Source of the DNA: JAXDLH01 sp034666705
Lineage (GTDB): Bacteria > Chloroflexota > UBA6077 > SHYK01
Direction of reading: 5' to 3'
NCBI GenBank assembly: GCA_034666705.1
Contig: JAXDLH010000495.1
Coordinates: 1 to 8,184 of the forward strand
DNA length: 8,184 nucleotides
A model generated the notes under the pieces. The model was not told where the DNA came from. It did no database searches and worked only from the letters and a program-made list of their open reading frames with translations. How positions within the stretch are numbered: position 1 is the first letter of the stretch; each line of letters opens with the position of its first letter. Shown piece after piece: positions 5,479-8,184 of the stretch. The translations under genes and the position numbers were made by a program.

Positions 5479-6657
5479 ATGGAGTTCTCGCTGTTCGCGC
5501 TGCCGACGTATTACCCGGAGGCGTATGGGCCGCTTGGGCCATTCTACCGCCGGCTCATCGATTTCCTCGTCTCCGCGGAGGAGCTCGGCTATGACGGGAT
5601 CTGGGCCAACGAGCATCACTTCCACGCGTACGGCGGCATGATCCCCTCGCCGGCGGTGCTGCTCTCGGCCCTCGCCCAGCGGACGACGCGGGTGCACCTC
5701 GGCACCTCCGTCGTCGTGCTGCCGCTCCACCACCCGATCGAGGTCGCCGAGCAGTTGGCCATGGTCGACCTGATGTCCGGCGGGCGGCTCGAGCTTGGCG
5801 TGGGCCGGGGCTTCGTGCCGTTCGACTACCAGACGCTCGGCTTCACGATGCAGGAGGGCCAGGATCGGACCAAGGAGAGCCTGGAGATCATCGTCAAGGC
5901 ATTCGCGGGCGAGCCGTTCCGCTACCACGGCGAGCACTTCACATTCGACGAGGTCCAGGTGTGGCCACGGCCGGAGCGCGCGCTCGACGGCCGCGTCTGG
6001 ATTGCGTGCTCCGGCAGCCCGGACAGCTTCGCCTGGACCGGCGCGATGGGCTACAACCTGCTCACCGTCAGCTCGCTGCGCCCGATGACGGAGCTGGCCG
6101 AGCTGGTCAAGGGCTACCGCGCTGCGCTACCCGCAGCGGTTCCCACCACAGTCCTTGCCTCGGGGCCCGTCGCAGGCTCCACCTCGGGTTCCGCCTCGGG
6201 CCTTGCCTCAGGGCTCGTCTCAGGATCTAGCTCTGACCTTGCCTCGGGCGCCACCTCCGGCCACCCTTCGGCTCGTGCGAGGTACGCGACGCATTTCCAG
6301 ATCGTGGTGGACGAGGACCGCGCCCGAGCGCGCAAGATCGCCTCCGATGCGATCCTCAACTACTTCCGGCTGCACGGCGAGGCACTGGCGCTCTCCCCAG
6401 TCACGGCGAACCGACCGAGCCCGGCCGCAGGCTTCGACATCGATCGCTGGGTAGACGAGGGCCGCATCCTCGCCGGAACGCCCGACGACGTGGTCGCGAC
6501 CATGCAGCGCGCCCGCGACGAGCTCGGCATCACCGGCATGGATGGCACCTTCCTGTTCGGCGGCATCCCCTTCGAAACCGCCGAGCGCTCCCTGCGCCTC
6601 TTCGCCGAGGAGGTTATCCCCCACCTACGGGCACCGGAGCCGGTTGGGGTGCGGTAA
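5479..6657 (+). CDS. LLM-class flavin-dependent monooxygenase (luciferase-like), second copy with repeat insertion
   Basis: A 392-residue luciferase-like TIM-barrel oxidoreductase. It carries DGIWANEHHFHAYGG (EHHF at 45-48), HHPIEVAEQLAMVDLMSGGRL (84-104), the glycine-rich ELGVGRGFVPFDY, and the late FGGIPFETAERSLRLFAEEV that ends most members. Between YRAAL (213-217) and the barrel strand RYATHFQIVVDEDRARAR lies an unusual low-complexity Ser/Gly segment (227-262) made of tetrapeptide repeats. It sits in the variable loop region, not in a conserved core strand. It is clearly different from the first copy in this window: shorter N-terminus, different C-terminal half. It lies 294 bases after the Rieske stop, separated by two repeat elements, and probably has its own promoter, though none is convincing. 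Flavin reductase partner and substrate are unknown. Confidence 0.92.
   Translation: MEFSLFALPTYYPEAYGPLGPFYRRLIDFLVSAEELGYDGIWANEHHFHAYGGMIPSPAVLLSALAQRTTRVHLGTSVVVLPLHHPIEVAEQLAMVDLMSGGRLELGVGRGFVPFDYQTLGFTMQEGQDRTKESLEIIVKAFAGEPFRYHGEHFTFDEVQVWPRPERALDGRVWIACSGSPDSFAWTGAMGYNLLTVSSLRPMTELAELVKGYRAALPAAVPTTVLASGPVAGSTSGSASGLASGLVSGSSSDLASGATSGHPSARARYATHFQIVVDEDRARARKIASDAILNYFRLHGEALALSPVTANRPSPAAGFDIDRWVDEGRILAGTPDDVVATMQRARDELGITGMDGTFLFGGIPFETAERSLRLFAEEVIPHLRAPEPVGVR
6157..6264 (+). repeat. In-frame 12-bp minisatellite encoding (A/V/T)-S-G-x tetrapeptides
   Basis: Nine consecutive 12-base units with consensus close to GCCTCGGGCYTY encode ASGP, VAGS, TSGS, ASGL, ASGL, VSGS, SSDL, ASGA and TSGH (residues 227-262). 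A tenth degenerate unit (PSAR) follows. The units differ at several bases, so this is an old and diverging array rather than a recent duplication. The 12-base period preserves the reading frame at any copy number. The flanking enzyme sequence is intact on both sides. Confidence 0.85.
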
Positions 6658-6716
6658 GGCCCTATTTTCGGGCTAGGGGACCGGGGACGCGCTCTCCCGG
6701 ACGCACCGGGGACGGC

Positions 6717-6744
6717 CCCCCCTCGCGCCGGGCGGGGGGAGGGG
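6717..6744. terminator. GC-rich hairpin region between convergent genes
   Basis: The gap of 151 bases (6658-6808) separates the convergent second LLM and DUF6282 genes. CCCCTC (6719-6724) can pair with GAGGGG (6739-6744), or CCCCCC (6717-6722) with GGGGGG (6734-6739). A shorter CCCTA/TAGGG stem at 6660-6678 follows the LLM stop, and GGCCT/AGGCC at 6766-6780 lies nearer the other gene. ACCGGGGACG occurs twice (6680-6689 and 6705-6714). No T run follows any stem, so bidirectional termination here is plausible but weakly supported. Confidence 0.25.
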
Positions 6745-6808
6745 TAGATCGCCCAGAACAGGGTGGGCCTAATCCAGGCCTCACGCAGCGGGTTCTAACC
6801 TCTTCTCT

Positions 6809-7714
6809 TTACCCCTCGAGCACCTGGCCCGGATTCTTCGCCACCATCTGCTGGATGTCGGACTCGCTGAAGTCGGCGTCGAGCAGCTTCTCGACGAAGA
6901 TCTGCAGTCCTTCGTCCACGTGCGGATTGAAGGTCTGGCCGAGGTCCGTGGCGAGGATCGTGGTGCTCGGGCCGATGGTGCGAATGTTGTTCACCACCGC
7001 CTCCCACGTCGTCTTGTGCGTGTAGGGTGTGGTGAAGCAGCGCTCGAAGTACACGCCATAGCGCGAGAGCTCCTGCTGCTGCTCGATGGTCAGACAGGTG
7101 GTCGGGAATTCGGGGTGGGTGATCACGATCCGCGCGACCTTGTGCTCGACCGCCGCCTTGACGACCGCAGGCATCTCCGTGGGGCTGATGTGGCCCGTTG
7201 CCAGGATCATGTCGTGCTTGGCGATGATCTCGAGCACCTGGTGCACCGCATCGCTGACCTTACCCTCGTCGTCGGTGGCCTTCAGCCACTCACCCGCAAT
7301 GCCCATGGCGCGCATTTCGCGCGCGATGCCCATCCAGTACGGCATCTTGCTCTCGTCACCCTGGCCAGCCACGCTCTCCAGCTCATTCTTGGAGTCGACG
7401 GTGGGCAGCCACACGACCTTGGCGCCGAGCCGGCCGGCGATGTCGACGGCGATCGGGTTGATGCCGCCGACGGCATTGTTCAGCGCGATGCCGCCGTAGG
7501 CGTGCACCTCGGGGAAGAGCTGGCGAATCAGCGACGCGCGGTCGGCCGTGCAGACGTAGTGCGACTTGAGGACGAACCCGGACATACCCGCCTCACGGGT
7601 GCGCTCGGCGAGCCCGGCGTCGTCGAACTTGCGCGCCATCACGTCGGGCCCGCTGTGCACGTGCATGTCGAAGCCGCCGGCGAGGAGCCCTCGCGCCGTC
7701 GCGTTGTCAACCAT
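6809..7714 (-). CDS. DUF6282-type metal-dependent hydrolase (amidohydrolase-like)
   Basis: A 301-residue protein that I recognise as DUF6282-like, an amidohydrolase/PHP-type TIM barrel group of unproven chemistry. Likely metal residues are H18 and H20 in FDMHVHSGPD, H52 in LKSHYV, H175 in LATGHIS, H200 in VITHPEF and D257 in LATDLGQ; the ordered H-x-H, H, H, D pattern is that of amidohydrolases. The start is taken at ATG 7714, where GGGGGA lies six bases upstream. An in-frame ATG at 7741 would add nine residues but has no ribosome binding site. It lies 139 bases downstream of the RraA-like gene on the same strand, with a dispersed repeat between them. Co-occurrence with RraA suggests hydrolysis or hydration of a small organic acid or lactone late in a catabolic route; that is inference. 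Confidence 0.8.
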   Translation of the reverse strand: MVDNATARGLLAGGFDMHVHSGPDVMARKFDDAGLAERTREAGMSGFVLKSHYVCTADRASLIRQLFPEVHAYGGIALNNAVGGINPIAVDIAGRLGAKVVWLPTVDSKNELESVAGQGDESKMPYWMGIAREMRAMGIAGEWLKATDDEGKVSDAVHQVLEIIAKHDMILATGHISPTEMPAVVKAAVEHKVARIVITHPEFPTTCLTIEQQQELSRYGVYFERCFTTPYTHKTTWEAVVNNIRTIGPSTTILATDLGQTFNPHVDEGLQIFVEKLLDADFSESDIQQMVAKNPGQVLEG

Positions 7715-7720
7715 CGTCGT

Positions 7721-7726
7721 TCCCCC
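7721..7726 (-). promoter_or_regulatory. Ribosome binding site deciding the DUF6282 start
   Basis: On the minus strand GGGGGA lies six bases before ATG 7714. The 15 bases from this site through the ATG (7712-7726) also occur exactly at 5306-5320, at the junction of the direct and inverted repeats. Confidence 0.6.
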
Positions 7727-7771
7727 TGCGTCTGTAGGCATATCTATGCGGTGCGAGCGCCCAAGGCCCGG

Positions 7772-7846
7772 GTCATCCTGAGGCCGCAGCCGAAGGATCC
7801 GTGAGCCTGATCATCGAGACTACGGATTCGCCGCGCTCAGAGTGAC
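7772..7846. repeat. Dispersed intergenic repeat with GTCATCCTGAG/CTCAGAGTGAC ends
   Basis: GTCATCCTGAG at 7772-7782 and CTCAGAGTGAC at 7836-7846 are inverted ends matching at 9 of 11 positions, with AGCCGAAGGATCC between them (7788-7800). This 'GTCATCCTGAG...GAAGGATC...CTCAGAGTGACA' layout is a common intergenic repeat in several soil and thermophilic phyla. It lies seven bases beyond the RraA stop and 58 bases before the DUF6282 start. It carries no gene. It may interrupt or punctuate what would otherwise be a two-gene minus-strand operon. Confidence 0.65.
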
Positions 7847-7853
7847 AAGAAGG

Positions 7854-8184
7854 CTAGCGCGGCTGCTCGAGCATGCGCTCGTAGTTGAAGTTCTCCATCA
7901 CGTCGACGATCGAGCGGCCCGCCCGGACCGCGGCCGCCATCTGGTTCTCGCGGTCGACGATCTCTTCGGCCGCCGCGAGTACCTCTCCGATGCGATCCTG
8001 CGGGATGAAGCACACCCCGCTGCCGTCGGCAATCACCCAGTCGCCAGGCGTGACCTGGATGCCGCTGACCTGCACCATCACGTTCCACGCCTCCTGCTGC
8101 ACCCGCCCCCGGGCGGTAATCGGTACGACGGAGCGCGTGAACATCGGGAACTCCATCTCCCGAATCGCATCGGCGTCGCGGCAG
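7854..8184 (-). CDS. RraA / 4-hydroxy-4-methyl-2-oxoglutarate aldolase family protein, C-terminal part (partial at right edge)
   Basis: The C-terminal 109 residues of an RraA-fold protein; the frame runs off the right edge, so the true start lies outside (the ATG at 8156 is internal). The family contains the RNase E regulator RraA and class II pyruvate aldolases (HMG/CHA aldolase) that end the protocatechuate 4,5-cleavage and gallate routes. Visible marks are CRDADAIREMEFPMF, with the Arg-Asp pair that in the aldolases binds substrate and metal, then GIQVTPGDWVIADGSGVCFIP, the typical 'V.PGD...aD.dGvvviP' segment. The glycine-rich loop that would complete the active site is off the window. 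In this catabolic setting aldolase, or aldolase-like decarboxylase, is more likely than RNase regulation. A roughly 45-residue tail after FIP, ending in NYERMLEQPR, is a little longer than in minimal RraA. Confidence 0.88.
   Translation of the reverse strand, partial: CRDADAIREMEFPMFTRSVVPITARGRVQQEAWNVMVQVSGIQVTPGDWVIADGSGVCFIPQDRIGEVLAAAEEIVDRENQMAAAVRAGRSIVDVMENFNYERMLEQPR

Noticed and set aside
6114..6359. Minus-strand frame with Pro-Glu-Ala repeats opposite the minisatellite
   Set aside because: The repeats are the complement of the 12-bp units in the LLM gene; no start signal or family supports it.
6920..7804. 294-codon plus-strand frame opposite the DUF6282 gene
   Set aside because: Mirror frame without recognisable domain; the minus frame shows the ordered metal-ligand pattern and a good ribosome binding site.

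Overview
The window is GC-rich, densely coded bacterial DNA. Its repeat content (palindromic intergenic elements built on CCCTGAAGGGCGGGCC, GGGCGAGGCATGCCTCGCCC and GTCATCCTGAG) and its set of flavin-dependent monooxygenase, Rieske, VOC and RraA genes recall Chloroflexota (Thermomicrobia/SAR202-like lineages). That assignment comes from general recognition, not from a marker gene, and is only moderately secure. No rRNA, tRNA, CRISPR array, transposase or phage gene is visible.

Layout. 3-629 (+) is the C-terminal part of a family 5 ABC-transporter substrate-binding protein cut by the left edge. 643-779 is a nested inverted repeat. 808-1404 and 1401-1931 (+) are two VOC (glyoxalase/extradiol-type) genes overlapping by GTGA. 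1943-2084 is a second nested inverted repeat, followed by a good sigma70-like promoter (2103-2130) and a 5' leader hairpin. 2202-3329, 3333-3872 and 3916-5184 (+) encode an LLM-class flavin monooxygenase, a cysteine-free carboxymuconolactone-decarboxylase-family protein and a phthalate-dioxygenase-type Rieske oxygenase; they look like one transcription unit. 5198-5398 is a stack of direct and inverted repeats. 5479-6657 (+) is a second LLM-class monooxygenase carrying an in-frame 12-bp minisatellite. 6658-6808 is a convergent intergenic gap. On the minus strand, 7714-6809 encodes a DUF6282-type metal-dependent hydrolase and 8184-7854 the C-terminal part of an RraA/HMG-aldolase-family protein cut by the right edge, with another dispersed repeat between them.

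Reading together. The genes look like an uptake-plus-catabolism island for an organic, possibly aromatic or terpenoid-like, compound. A solute-binding protein would bring the substrate in, the Rieske oxygenase and two flavin monooxygenases would oxygenate it, VOC and CMD proteins would open or rearrange the ring or lactone, and a hydrolase plus RraA-type aldolase would work at the end. The family assignments are strong; substrate and step order are inference. No Rieske reductase or ferredoxin and no flavin reductase lie inside the window.

The least ordinary features are the two ~140-bp nested inverted repeats bracketing the VOC pair (similar inner arms, different outer arms that still pair), the placement of repeat elements just 3' of stop codons, and the tetrapeptide-encoding minisatellite inside an otherwise conserved TIM-barrel enzyme.
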